Origin: Lachnospiraceae bacterium
GTDB lineage: Bacteria > Bacillota > Clostridia > Lachnospirales > Lachnospiraceae
Assembly (NCBI GenBank): GCA_017428105.1
Contig: JAFRRM010000013.1
Coordinates: forward strand, 1-44,007
Direction of reading: 5' to 3'
DNA length: 44,007 nt
Shown here piece after piece: positions 36,201 to 43,864 of the stretch. A model generated the notes under the pieces. It saw nothing but the letters and a program-made list of their open reading frames with translations, ran no database searches and had not been told where the DNA came from. Position 1 is the stretch's first letter. The number at the start of each line of letters is the position of its first letter. The translations under genes were made by a program, and so were the position numbers.

Positions 36201-36817
36201 GCTGGGCTTACGACATCGGCTTCGGCGGCCTGGATCACGTGATCGCCATGGGCGAGGACGTGAACGTCCTGGTCATTGACACCGAAGTGTATTCCAACAC
36301 CGGCGGCCAGAGCAGCAAGGCCACCCCGCTGGGTGCGGTCGCGCAGTTCCAGGCCTCCGGCAAGAAGACCGGCAAGAAAGAGCTCGGCAAGATGATGATG
36401 AGCTACGGCAACTGCTACGTCGCCTCCGTCGCCATGGGCGCCGACATGAACCAGCTCATGAAGGCCATCACCGAAGCGGAAGCCTTCCCGGGCCCGTCGC
36501 TGATCGTCGCCTACGCGCCGTGCATCAACCACGGCATCAAGGCCGGCATGAACAACGTCCAGGCGGAAATGAAGCGCGCCGTGGAGGCCGGCTACTGGCC
36601 TCTGTACCGCTTCGATCCGTCCAAGCCGGACCACAAGTTCACGCTGGACGCCAAAGCCCCCAGCCTGGACTACCAGGAATTCTTAAACGGCGAGAACCGC
36701 TACGCCGCCCTGCACCTGACCTTCCCGGAAAACGCGCGCACGCTGTTCGCGCAGGCCGAGGAAGACGCGAAGGCGCGCTACGAGGCCTATAAGACCATGG
36801 CGGACCAGGGGCTGTAA
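33284..36817 (+). CDS. nifJ: Pyruvate:ferredoxin (flavodoxin) oxidoreductase
   Basis: One-chain PFOR of 1177 residues, converting pyruvate and CoA to acetyl-CoA and CO2 while reducing ferredoxin. The N-terminal domain has GNEAAAYVAYAFSEVAAIYP and ITPSSPMAEKTDEWS. Two 4Fe-4S ferredoxin motifs, CAQCNRCSFVCPH and CTGCGSCVASCPL, lie at about residues 690-765. The proximal cluster Cys are in CAGCGETPYAKL, and the thiamine diphosphate site is GGDGWAYDIGFGGLDHV with TEVYSNTGGQSSKATPLG. All domains are intact. It has its own promoter and terminator. It supplies the reduced ferredoxin used by NfnAB and draws on pyruvate from the alanine route (Ald, AGCS). Confidence 0.98.
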   Translation: MAKEQFMVVDGNEAAAYVAYAFSEVAAIYPITPSSPMAEKTDEWSANGRKNLFGQTVSLVEMQSEAGAIGAVHGALEAGSLATSFTSSQGLMLMIPVLHRISGTRQPAVLHVASRTVGTHAMSIFGDHSDVMNCRQTGFAQLSTGSVQEVMDLAAVAHLCAVKARVPFMHFFDGFRTSHEIQKIRAIPYEEFGKLLDWDAVKKFRAEALNPNHPTLRNTVQNPDVYFQFREANNRFYDGLPALVEEYMGRINEITGQDYHVFNYFGAPDAERVIVAMGSVSGTVRETVNVLNAAGGKVGFLQVHLFNPFSAEMFRAALPKTVKKIAVLDRCKEMGAAGDPLYLAVCAAFTNRKDAPYIVGGRYGLSSKDTTPAQMKAVFDHLLADEPWGNFTVGITDDVTHRSLPVGAPLAIPYRKMVACKFWGLGSDGTVGANKNSIKIIGQNTPMYTQAYFEYDTKKSFGITRSHLRFGEEPIIGSYLVTEADFVACHNQSFLKKYDILSELKPGGTFLLNTSWNEAELEEKLPAEVKRLLAEKNAKFYIIDANTIARELGLGNHASMVLQSAFFTLADIIPMEEALGYMKTAAEKTFRKKGGEVVQMNLAAIDQGAGHVHRVEIPAAWKNAEDEGTSPVTAFGVLPTDPPFIKNILRPINALKGDDLPVSAFAGIEDGTMPLGTTAYEKRGIATQLPVWDPAVCAQCNRCSFVCPHAVIRPYLLNEEEKANAPEGFAAVPAKGAAGLYFSLQISDMDCTGCGSCVASCPLSGKALRMEQVDRELTLTPAWEYGLTVTEKDAFKADTVKGSQFRQPLCEFSGACAGCGETPYAKLLTQLFGDRMYWANATGCSQAWGAAMPSIPYTVNKEGKGPAWSNSLFENNAEFCLGIALSAKQQRRKMKARMEELRTLVSDGSLAEAIDAWLEAFSDINASADASKKLLAVLAETEPEGRAGELKAEILQNAEHLNKQAVWMYGGDGWAYDIGFGGLDHVIAMGEDVNVLVIDTEVYSNTGGQSSKATPLGAVAQFQASGKKTGKKELGKMMMSYGNCYVASVAMGADMNQLMKAITEAEAFPGPSLIVAYAPCINHGIKAGMNNVQAEMKRAVEAGYWPLYRFDPSKPDHKFTLDAKAPSLDYQEFLNGENRYAALHLTFPENARTLFAQAEEDAKARYEAYKTMADQGL

Positions 36818-36843
36818 AGCCGCGCCCGCCCGCAGGCACGTAA

Positions 36844-36872
36844 AAAGCCGGAAGATCTGTCTTCCGGCTTTA
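36844..36872 (+). terminator. Rho-independent terminator of nifJ
   Basis: The 12-bp perfect stem AAAGCCGGAAGA/TCTTCCGGCTTT has a TCTG loop and A/T-rich flanks. The T-run is short, so some read-through into the symporter gene 43 bases downstream is possible. Confidence 0.8.
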
Positions 36873-36914
36873 TGCGATATCATTTTTCAATCATACGCAA
36901 GAGAGGTATCACGT

Positions 36915-38306
36915 ATGGAAGCCCTGACCAAATTCGTCGTCACCATCAACAGCTATCTTTCCGACTACGTCCTGCTCTTCCTGCTGCTGGGGCTGGGCCT
37001 GTGGTTCTCCTTCAAGACAGGCTTCGTCCAGATCCGCTTCTTTAAGGAAGGGATGAAGCGCTTCTTCGGCGGCCTGTCCCTGCGGGGCGGCGCGCAGAAA
37101 AGCGGCATGACGTCCTTCCAGGCCCTGGCGGCCGCCATCGCGGCGCAGGTGGGCACCGGCAATATCGTGGGCGCGTCCGGCGCCATCCTGACCGGCGGCC
37201 CCGGCGCCATCTTCTGGATGTGGATCATCGCCTTCTTCGGCATGGCGACGATCTACGCGGAAGCGGTCCTGGCCCAGAAGACGCGGCGCAAGAGCGAAAG
37301 CGGCGAGATCCTGGGCGGCCCGGTCTATTACATCACCACGGCATTCAAGGGCGGTTTCGGCAAATTCCTGGCCGGCTTCTTCGCCATCGCGATCATTCTG
37401 GCCCTGGGCTTCTTCGGCTGCATGGTGCAGGCTAACTCCATCGGCTCCACCTTCCAGTCCGCCTTCGGCGTCCCTTCCTGGATCGTGGGCATCGTGTTGG
37501 TCCTGATCTGCGGCTTCATTTTCCTGGGCGGCACCAAACGGCTCGCGGCCGTCGTGGAAAAGCTGGTCCCCATCATGGCGGCGGTATTCCTGCTGGGCGG
37601 CCTGATCGTACTGATCATGAACATCTCCAAACTGCCCGCCGGCATCGGCCTGATCTTCAAATACGCATTCACGCCGCAGGCCATCATCGGCGGCGCGTTC
37701 GGCGCGGCCATCAAAGCGGCCATCACGCAGGGCGCCAAGCGCGGCCTGTTCTCCAATGAAGCCGGCATGGGCTCCACGCCCCACGCGCACGCCCAGGCCA
37801 ACGTGGACAACCCTCACCAGCAGGGGACCGTGGCCATGATCGGCGTGTTCATCGACACCTTCGTGGTCCTGACCCTGAACGCCCTGGTCATCATCACCAC
37901 ACTGTACACGCCCGGCGGCATCCTGGCGGACGGCAATATCCCGGAGACCATCGGCAAGACCAACCTGGCCCAGACCGCCTTCGGCACCGCGTTCGGCACC
38001 GGCTTCGGTTCCGCGTTCGTGGCCATCTGCCTCTTCTGCTTTGCCTTCTCCACCATCCTGGGCTGGAACATGTTCGGCAAGATCAACATGATCTATCTGT
38101 TCGGCGAAAAGAGCACCATTATCTACACCGCCATCGCGCTGGTCTTCATTTTCCTGGGCACTGTCGCCTCCAGCGACCTGGTCTGGGAGCTGTCCGATAT
38201 GTTCAACCAGCTGATGGTGCTGCCCAACGCGGTCGCGCTGTTCGCCATGACCGGTGCAGTCGGCCTGATCTTCCACACCTATGGGAAGAAGAAAAAAACG
38301 CTGTGA
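36915..38306 (+). CDS. Sodium:alanine symporter (AGCS family)
   Basis: A 463-residue membrane transporter with about eleven helices that imports alanine or glycine with sodium. AGCS signatures are seen: ALAAAIAAQVGTGNIVGASG with AILTGGPGAIFWMWIIAFFG, and GAKRGLFSNEAGMGSTPHAH. The C-terminal part has FSTILGWNMFGKINMIYLFG. GAGAGG precedes the ATG. It lies just behind nifJ, which fits uptake of alanine whose carbon ends as pyruvate for PFOR, with Ald (0.4-1.6 kb) as the connecting enzyme. No independent strong promoter is visible, so read-through from nifJ is plausible. Confidence 0.95.
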   Translation: MEALTKFVVTINSYLSDYVLLFLLLGLGLWFSFKTGFVQIRFFKEGMKRFFGGLSLRGGAQKSGMTSFQALAAAIAAQVGTGNIVGASGAILTGGPGAIFWMWIIAFFGMATIYAEAVLAQKTRRKSESGEILGGPVYYITTAFKGGFGKFLAGFFAIAIILALGFFGCMVQANSIGSTFQSAFGVPSWIVGIVLVLICGFIFLGGTKRLAAVVEKLVPIMAAVFLLGGLIVLIMNISKLPAGIGLIFKYAFTPQAIIGGAFGAAIKAAITQGAKRGLFSNEAGMGSTPHAHAQANVDNPHQQGTVAMIGVFIDTFVVLTLNALVIITTLYTPGGILADGNIPETIGKTNLAQTAFGTAFGTGFGSAFVAICLFCFAFSTILGWNMFGKINMIYLFGEKSTIIYTAIALVFIFLGTVASSDLVWELSDMFNQLMVLPNAVALFAMTGAVGLIFHTYGKKKKTL

Positions 38307-38326
38307 CGGGAAACCGTCTCAAAAAC

Positions 38327-38354
38327 CGGGTGGGCTGCAAAGCCCGCCCTTTTT
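38327..38354 (+). terminator. Rho-independent terminator of the symporter gene
   Basis: GGGTGGGCT pairs with AGCCCGCCC (GCAA tetraloop, one G-T pair), followed by TTTTT. Confidence 0.88.
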
Positions 38355-38492
38355 GTCACCGCAGACAGAATAGCCGGCATGATTTTGCTGCAGGCGCCGT
38401 AGACGGGGCCATCTGTTTCGGTGATAATGGATCTGAACAGGGCGGATGAGACGCTTATCTGAATCAGATCTTTGGAAAGAGAGGGGCTTTCT

Positions 38493-39659
38493 ATGCTGAA
38501 AAAATCTATCCGGGCCATCGCTTTCTGTCTGCTGGCGGCGGTCGTGCTGAGCGGATGTTCCCAGAGTCCCATGGTCCCGTCCGGGAGCGCTTCCGAAACA
38601 GCGGCGACGGCCGCGACGGCTGGACCGGTGACCGAGCCGGCCACGACTGAGCCGGCCACGACTGAGCCCGCCGCGACTGAGCCCGCCGCGACTGAGCCCG
38701 CCGTCACTGAGCCTTCGGCCGATCCCGTCACCGAGCAGCCCGAACCTGCCACGAAAGTTCCCGAACCGGTCCGCTACGACGAGGCCTCCCGCACCTATCT
38801 GGTCACCGGCACGGACGGCTATGAAAGCCTTATCTTCCCTGCGGCGGACAACCCCGGCCTGCTCCAGGTGGACGACGATGATTTCACCCTCATCGCCGGC
38901 GTACAGCTCCTGAGCCGGCACAATATCGATATCCCGGACGGCCTGCCCGCCTTTATCGCCCGCTGCGGCCAAAGCCTCTCCTTCCTCCGTTCTTACCTGA
39001 AAGAAAACGCGGGTGACGCTTACCCGGCGGCGGCGGATCTCCCCGTCAAATGGCAGTTCAAAAGCACCATACGGGAAGGATTTAAGAAAAACAGCGAACG
39101 GATCGCCGTCGACACCACCAGCATCGACCACCGCGAATTCTACTGGCTGACCGCCCTCATGGAGAAAGGCAACACCGGCTGGGAGCAGCTCGGCTACGTC
39201 TGGTACCTCGCCACGTGCCTCGATCCTTACTGCGAACTGCAGCGGATCCCCGTCATCGACCCCGCCTCCGACGTCCTCTACACCCCGGTCTGCGTGCGCG
39301 CGGGCCTGGACAGCGGCGTCCTGGCCCCGTCGCAATTCCACACGTTCTATGACGCCGTGGCCCGCTACGCCTTCGAAAACGGCCTCACCCACTGGGGCGC
39401 CGTCTGCGAAAGTCTCCCCGTCACCGCCGAGCCCGTGTACAGCCGCGTCGGCTCCAACAAGGTCAACTCCGGCGACGGCGACCTGAGCGCCTTCATGGCC
39501 GCCTCCTTCGTCGCCTGGCTCGACGAGCAGCATGGCCCCGCCCCGCTGGCCCGCTTCGTCTTCGGGCAGAACACGTTCGAGGAATCCTTCGGCACGGACT
39601 ACGACACCGCGTTCGGCGCCTGGAAAGAGTGGATCATCGAACAGTATCCGCTGCCGTAA
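38493..39659 (+). CDS. Lipoprotein with Thr-Glu-Pro repeat stalk and unknown extracellular domain
   Basis: A 388-residue secreted lipoprotein: signal peptide MLKKSIRAIAFCLLAAVVLS with lipobox LSGC (Cys22), then an 80-residue Ala/Thr/Glu/Pro stalk built of TEPAT/TEPAA units, then a globular domain of about 280 residues. The last part (AFMAASFVAWLDEQHG, FGTDYDTAFGAWKEWI) recalls the C-terminal half of 'peptidase MA'-like proteins, but no HExxH is present, so no activity is claimed. The start at 38493 follows GAGAGGGG; the longer frame adds seven residues before the signal peptide and was rejected. It is the last gene before the RAYT unit. Confidence 0.8.
   Translation: MLKKSIRAIAFCLLAAVVLSGCSQSPMVPSGSASETAATAATAGPVTEPATTEPATTEPAATEPAATEPAVTEPSADPVTEQPEPATKVPEPVRYDEASRTYLVTGTDGYESLIFPAADNPGLLQVDDDDFTLIAGVQLLSRHNIDIPDGLPAFIARCGQSLSFLRSYLKENAGDAYPAAADLPVKWQFKSTIREGFKKNSERIAVDTTSIDHREFYWLTALMEKGNTGWEQLGYVWYLATCLDPYCELQRIPVIDPASDVLYTPVCVRAGLDSGVLAPSQFHTFYDAVARYAFENGLTHWGAVCESLPVTAEPVYSRVGSNKVNSGDGDLSAFMAASFVAWLDEQHGPAPLARFVFGQNTFEESFGTDYDTAFGAWKEWIIEQYPLP
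38631..38714 (+). repeat. 15-base tandem repeat inside the lipoprotein stalk
   Basis: About five and a half units of ACTGAGCCCGCCGCG-type sequence encode TEPAT/TEPAA. Some neighbouring units are identical, so the copy number is likely to vary by slippage and change stalk length. Confidence 0.85.
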
Positions 39660-39673
39660 CAAAAAACCTGCAG

Positions 39674-39695
39674 GACAGGGGACGGTTCTTTGTCT
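39674..39695 (+). repeat. REP-like element upstream of the RAYT gene
   Basis: GACAGGGGACGGTTCTTTGT shares the GGGGACGGTTC core with the dispersed units but has one G fewer and TTCT in place of TTCC. Same variant as the two arms at 40594-40649. Confidence 0.8.
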
Positions 39696-39707
39696 TCTTT
39701 TTTCCTC

Positions 39708-39736
39708 TTGACGCATATCATAAAATAAACTATGCT
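39708..39736 (+). promoter_or_regulatory. Promoter of the RAYT gene
   Basis: TTGACG (39708-39713), 17 bases, then TATGCT (39731-39736), in an AT-rich leader about 85 bases before the ATG. Confidence 0.6.
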
Positions 39737-39822
39737 TATCTGCAGAACAGTATCACACTGTCTGACATAACTTTTTTTTATTCATCTGTCTAATTCCAAT
39801 AACAAATCCAGAGGTGTTGTTT

Positions 39823-40584
39823 ATGCCAAGAAAAGCCCGAATACTGGGTGAATCCGGTATTTATCATGTGATGCTACGCGGAATCAACCGACAACAGATT
39901 TTCTATGATGAAGAAGATTACTGCCGCTATATCTCGCTTCTGAAACGGTATAAAGAAATCTCGCATTTCAGGCTCCACTGCTATTGCCTGATGGGAAATC
40001 ACATTCACCTGCTTCTGGAGACGGGAAATGAGCCGCTGTCCCTGGTTTTCCGGAGGCTCGGAGCCTCCTTCGTCTATTGGTACAATCAGAAATACGAACG
40101 GGTCGGCCATTTGTTTCAGGACCGTTTCAAAAGCGAGGCCGTCGAAAATGACCCCTATTATCTGACGGTATTGCGGTATATTCTGCAGAATCCGGTCAAA
40201 GCAGGGATCTGTGCGTCTTCGGTGGCATATCCCTATAGCAGTGCACGTGAATACCTCTTAGGGGCTGAAGGGATCACCGACACCGCATTTGCTTTTTCAC
40301 TGGCCGGCGAAACTATCCTGCGTGAATTTCTGAACCAGGATAATGAAGATGCCTGTCTGGATATCACGGAAAAAGGCCATTATAAACTGACCGAACAAGC
40401 GTCAATGCGGCTGATAGAAGCCACTCTTGGGAATGGATTCACCTATTCCCGCAAGCAGATCGATCCGGCAGAATTGTCTCTTCGGATCCGATATTTGTAT
40501 GATTCGGGGATACCGATCCGGCTTCTCAGTCGGCTGACCGGTATCCCAAAATCGCTGATTGAAAAGGTGCTGAAGGTCCAATGA
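39823..40584 (+). CDS. REP-associated tyrosine transposase (RAYT, Y1_Tnp family)
   Basis: Single-strand HUH transposase of 253 residues, related to IS200/IS605 TnpA. The N-terminus ARILGESGIYHVMLRGINRQ is the family opening, and MGNHIHLLLE carries the His-x-His metal pair (His60, His62). YWYNQKYERVGHLFQDRFKS holds the probable nucleophilic Tyr (Tyr87 is the best candidate), and VLRYILQNPVKAG is strongly conserved. The C-terminal 50 residues contain a helix-turn-helix-like segment (SGIPIRLLSRLTGIPKSLIE). The start at MPRKAR follows AGAGGTG; the frame extends three codons to a TTG. REP-like hairpins of the same subtype flank the gene. It is thought to act on REP sequences rather than mobilise itself, and it looks intact. 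Confidence 0.92.
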   Translation: MPRKARILGESGIYHVMLRGINRQQIFYDEEDYCRYISLLKRYKEISHFRLHCYCLMGNHIHLLLETGNEPLSLVFRRLGASFVYWYNQKYERVGHLFQDRFKSEAVENDPYYLTVLRYILQNPVKAGICASSVAYPYSSAREYLLGAEGITDTAFAFSLAGETILREFLNQDNEDACLDITEKGHYKLTEQASMRLIEATLGNGFTYSRKQIDPAELSLRIRYLYDSGIPIRLLSRLTGIPKSLIEKVLKVQ

Positions 40585-40593
40585 AAGACAGAA

Positions 40594-40649
40594 AGACAGG
40601 GGACGGTTCTCCGTCTTCTCGACAAAAGACTGAGAACCGTCCCCTGTCT
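40594..40649. repeat. Inverted pair of REP-like elements downstream of the RAYT gene
   Basis: AGACAGGGGACGGTTCT (40594-40610) and its exact reverse complement (40633-40649) are separated by 22 bases, a 17-bp perfect inverted repeat. It lies between the convergent RAYT and metallopeptidase genes and could also act as a bidirectional terminator. Confidence 0.88.
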
Positions 40650-40665
40650 TTGGGTCTCTCCGGCG

Positions 40666-43600
40666 TCAGTAGCCCATGGGCCCGTGAGAAGTGGGGAAAG
40701 GATCGAGGATCGCTTTATACTCACCGATGGTCCAGCAGAACTGCAGGGTCTCGTCCCATGGATCCTTGCTGCGGTCTTCATCGACCAGTTTTCGTTCCGT
40801 TTCCTCATGTCCTTCGTAGTCCGGGGAACCGAACCAGTCTTTGACGGTCCATTTCCAGGACTCCCATTCCCCGCTCCGGGTCCAGTGTGTGGCAAATGTC
40901 AGGATCAGGCCATCAACGCCCGGATGCAGGTTCGCATCCACCGCACTCACCTGGCCGGTCCCGGAGAACGTGAAGATGAAATTCGTCTTCTCCTCAATAT
41001 AGGTCTTCTCGATATGGGTCAGCTTATAAGGACGTCCTTCACTGTCCGTCCCGGAAGCTGACTCCTCTCTTTCCCAGACTTCCTGGTAGACTTCATCGTC
41101 CCGGACGGTGCCGGAAATGGTCGCGGTCCCCGTGCCGGTCTTCATGTCGTACTGACCTTTGATGGTGAAACTGGCCGTAGCGAAGCCCTCCGCGGTACCC
41201 TGCTCATTCTCCGGCGTCCGGGCGGCCCGGCCGGTGCCGAAAACGGTGAAGGAGCCGTCTTCGCTCAGATACAGCGTAGAGTTTTCAAGGGCGTCCCGCA
41301 AGGCCGGAAACACCTGCACCTGGGGAACCATCACCAGTGTGTCGGAATTAAAGCGGTAGGCCTGGCCTTTCACACTGTAATCCACGGGAATCTTCACTTC
41401 CTTCGAATAGAGGCCCGGACACGTTTCATTTTTCTTGCTGTACACGAATTCCGCGAAGCTCACGGTGAGCGTGGCCTTGTCCGTGCCCTCATTCAGCAGT
41501 TCCTGCAGGGGAATGGTAATGCTCTTGCCGAAATAAAGTTCGCTGTATTTCCACTCCGTTTCTTTCCCGTCATCGGAAACGACCTTCAGGAGCAGGCCGT
41601 CCATCAGGCCTGCTTTGGCCGCGCCGCGCGGCTCCGGGAACTTCACGGTCAGGCTGCCGTCCGCGCATTCCAGCACCGGGGCGTCCGGCTCGTCCAGAGC
41701 CCAGACCGTATAGCCGCTTTCCGTGCCGGTATTCGGTCCCAGTTTACCGTAGACCTCCAGGAACAGGCGGCGGTTCTGAGAACGGCCGACATATTTTCCC
41801 GGTCCGGGCATATATGCGCCGTTCCGCGTGGAAATACTCTTTTCCCCGCACACGATCTCCGCCTCCGGGTGCTCTGCTGCCCGGTTTTCGTCCACGACCA
41901 TCAGAAGCGGCAGAGCCTTTGGCTCATATATATAGAAGCAGCGGACGCCGGCGGTATAGCTGCCTTCCGTGGACAGGCTCACGTGGACGCCTTCGTCTTT
42001 TTTCAGGCTCAGTTCGGGATAGGGATTGTATTCTCCTTCCGTGACGTAACCGGTGATGAAGTCTTTCCAGTGCGTGACGCAGAATTGGCGGAAATACTTG
42101 TCGAACTGCACTTCCGACAGTTTGAACGCCGCCATCAGCGGTTGGGATGTCACCGGTTTGGAGTAGTAACTGCGGCAGCGGTAGATTTGGACGCCGCTCA
42201 CGTATTCGCCGGTCTTTTCCCGCAGATACCGCACGAGATCGGAAAGCAGATACCCCTGATGCCGCAGCAGCACACTGCTGAACTTAGGACTTTTATCGAT
42301 CGGCAGACGCAGGGTCGACCAATGGCCGGTGGCAGTGAGGGGCGGATCCGTCGTGATGATCTTCTCCTCCTGATAGTATTTCTTCGCGTCCTCCTCCAGT
42401 ATCAGAGCCGTCATCTCGTCAAAGCGGATGCTGTCCGTTAAATAGCGGTAATGATAGCGTTCCTGACAGATGTGGAAGAGCTCATGGGTGACGGTCAGGA
42501 GCATGTTGTCCCGGTCCTCCTGCCCCTTGGCGTCCCCGTTCAGCAGGCCGATGATCTTGTCCACGTTGATCTCGATGTAACTGTCGGAGAGCATGGTGGC
42601 CACGGAGTTGCCGTAGGTGTCATCCTTACCCTTGCCGTCCGTACGCTTCAGGCGGAACGTCAGATCGTTCTTCGGCATGCGAGCGTACACGACGCCGCCC
42701 AGGTAGGCATAGGCCCGGTCGATGGCTTCCGCCACCGCAACGATCAGCTCCGGCGTCTTCAGAGATGCTACGATCTTCTGATATTCCTTGTCCTGCACCA
42801 GATAGTCCTTCAACCGCTCCGCCACGGACTTGTTTTTGGTGAACATGCGGTACAGGACGCTCGTGTCCGCGCGGTCCTTTTTCTCCTGTTCGTAATCCTT
42901 TTCGGCCTTCGGCTTGTATTCCTTCGCGATCTCCAGCATCCGGTCGTTCTTTTCCTGCTGCTTCGGATCCACGTCCTTCATGGACCACTTGATCGTGTAA
43001 CTCCCGTATTTGTTCTTCCCGTGATGATACGATGCGCCGGTCCAGTCCCAGTAATACCAGTCCGCCTTGATCTTCTCGATCCCGTAATAGAGCGGCAGGC
43101 CCAGTGCGATGCCCACGACGATGCTGGTGCCGACGCTGGCCATGGTGATGCTGTTCTGATCGCTGGAATAGCTGAGGATGCTGCCCTCCAGTTCCGTGCT
43201 GTACGCCGTCAGTTTCCCGCCGTCCGTCAGGCGGTAGAGACGCACGGCGGGCCAGAGGGACTCGTCCAGGTCCAAGGTGGAAAGATCGATGGAGACGGTA
43301 TATTCGCCGGGCAGGTGCTCGTCCTCTTCCAGGCCGGCGTGGACTTCCCAGGCGCCGATGAGCGGCTCGCCGTAGTCCTCGAAGTCCTCCGCGATCCGGA
43401 TCAGGCGCTCGCTGTCCTCTGTGACGGGGGTCAGGGTGATCTCCGTGTCATCGTACAGGGCACCGGCCTCGGCAGTGATGCGGATGCCCTCGGCGGGGGA
43501 GAAGTCCAGGGCTTCGCTGTGGTAAGGCCATTCAGGGAGTTCTTCAGGCTCGTCGGAGAGGCCGCGGGCTTCGGCGCGCCAGTCGGCGGAGGTGGTCTCG

Positions 43601-43767
43601 GCAGGGTCTGTAGACGGTTCGGTGACGTCCTGCGCGGCAGTGGTGGTCACAACGGGATTCGTCGGGGATATCGTGATCGGCGGCCGCTCCGGCCCGCAAG
43701 CCGTAAGCAAAAGCGTCAGCGCCAGCAGCAATGCCGTTGTTTTTTGGATGGTGTGTCTTCGTTTCAT
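40666..43767 (-). CDS. Large lipoprotein with gluzincin-type zinc metallopeptidase motif
   Basis: A 1033-residue secreted lipoprotein: signal peptide with lipobox LTAC (Cys24), Thr/Pro-rich stalk, a beta-type region with ALDFSPAEGIRITAEAGALY and LPGEYTVSIDLSTLD, then a hydrophobic Gly-rich segment (SIVVGIALGLPLYYG, about residues 215-232). At residue 428 comes TVTHELFHICQERY, an HExxH zinc motif. Glu451 in FDEMTALILEE lies 18 residues after the second His, the HExxH-x18-E spacing of gluzincins (M1-like). The C-terminal 450 residues are mostly beta-strand-like. Surface protein degradation is inferred; I do not recognise a named family. AAAGGGG precedes the ATG, with TATAAT upstream at 43803-43808. 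Confidence 0.8.
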   Translation of the reverse strand: MKRRHTIQKTTALLLALTLLLTACGPERPPITISPTNPVVTTTAAQDVTEPSTDPAETTSADWRAEARGLSDEPEELPEWPYHSEALDFSPAEGIRITAEAGALYDDTEITLTPVTEDSERLIRIAEDFEDYGEPLIGAWEVHAGLEEDEHLPGEYTVSIDLSTLDLDESLWPAVRLYRLTDGGKLTAYSTELEGSILSYSSDQNSITMASVGTSIVVGIALGLPLYYGIEKIKADWYYWDWTGASYHHGKNKYGSYTIKWSMKDVDPKQQEKNDRMLEIAKEYKPKAEKDYEQEKKDRADTSVLYRMFTKNKSVAERLKDYLVQDKEYQKIVASLKTPELIVAVAEAIDRAYAYLGGVVYARMPKNDLTFRLKRTDGKGKDDTYGNSVATMLSDSYIEINVDKIIGLLNGDAKGQEDRDNMLLTVTHELFHICQERYHYRYLTDSIRFDEMTALILEEDAKKYYQEEKIITTDPPLTATGHWSTLRLPIDKSPKFSSVLLRHQGYLLSDLVRYLREKTGEYVSGVQIYRCRSYYSKPVTSQPLMAAFKLSEVQFDKYFRQFCVTHWKDFITGYVTEGEYNPYPELSLKKDEGVHVSLSTEGSYTAGVRCFYIYEPKALPLLMVVDENRAAEHPEAEIVCGEKSISTRNGAYMPGPGKYVGRSQNRRLFLEVYGKLGPNTGTESGYTVWALDEPDAPVLECADGSLTVKFPEPRGAAKAGLMDGLLLKVVSDDGKETEWKYSELYFGKSITIPLQELLNEGTDKATLTVSFAEFVYSKKNETCPGLYSKEVKIPVDYSVKGQAYRFNSDTLVMVPQVQVFPALRDALENSTLYLSEDGSFTVFGTGRAARTPENEQGTAEGFATASFTIKGQYDMKTGTGTATISGTVRDDEVYQEVWEREESASGTDSEGRPYKLTHIEKTYIEEKTNFIFTFSGTGQVSAVDANLHPGVDGLILTFATHWTRSGEWESWKWTVKDWFGSPDYEGHEETERKLVDEDRSKDPWDETLQFCWTIGEYKAILDPFPTSHGPMGY

Positions 43768-43802
43768 ATCAGAAGCCCCTTTCGTTATCGACGGAACAAT
43801 CC

Positions 43803-43808
43803 ATTATA
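43803..43808 (-). promoter_or_regulatory. Possible -10 of the metallopeptidase gene
   Basis: TATAAT on the minus strand, 35 bases upstream of the ATG, in a very AT-rich stretch. No clear -35 hexamer is seen at 16-18 bases. Confidence 0.45.
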
Positions 43809-43864
43809 TCTATTATTATATATTTTCACGCATTTGTACAGAACAAAAACCCCTCCGCGGCAGA

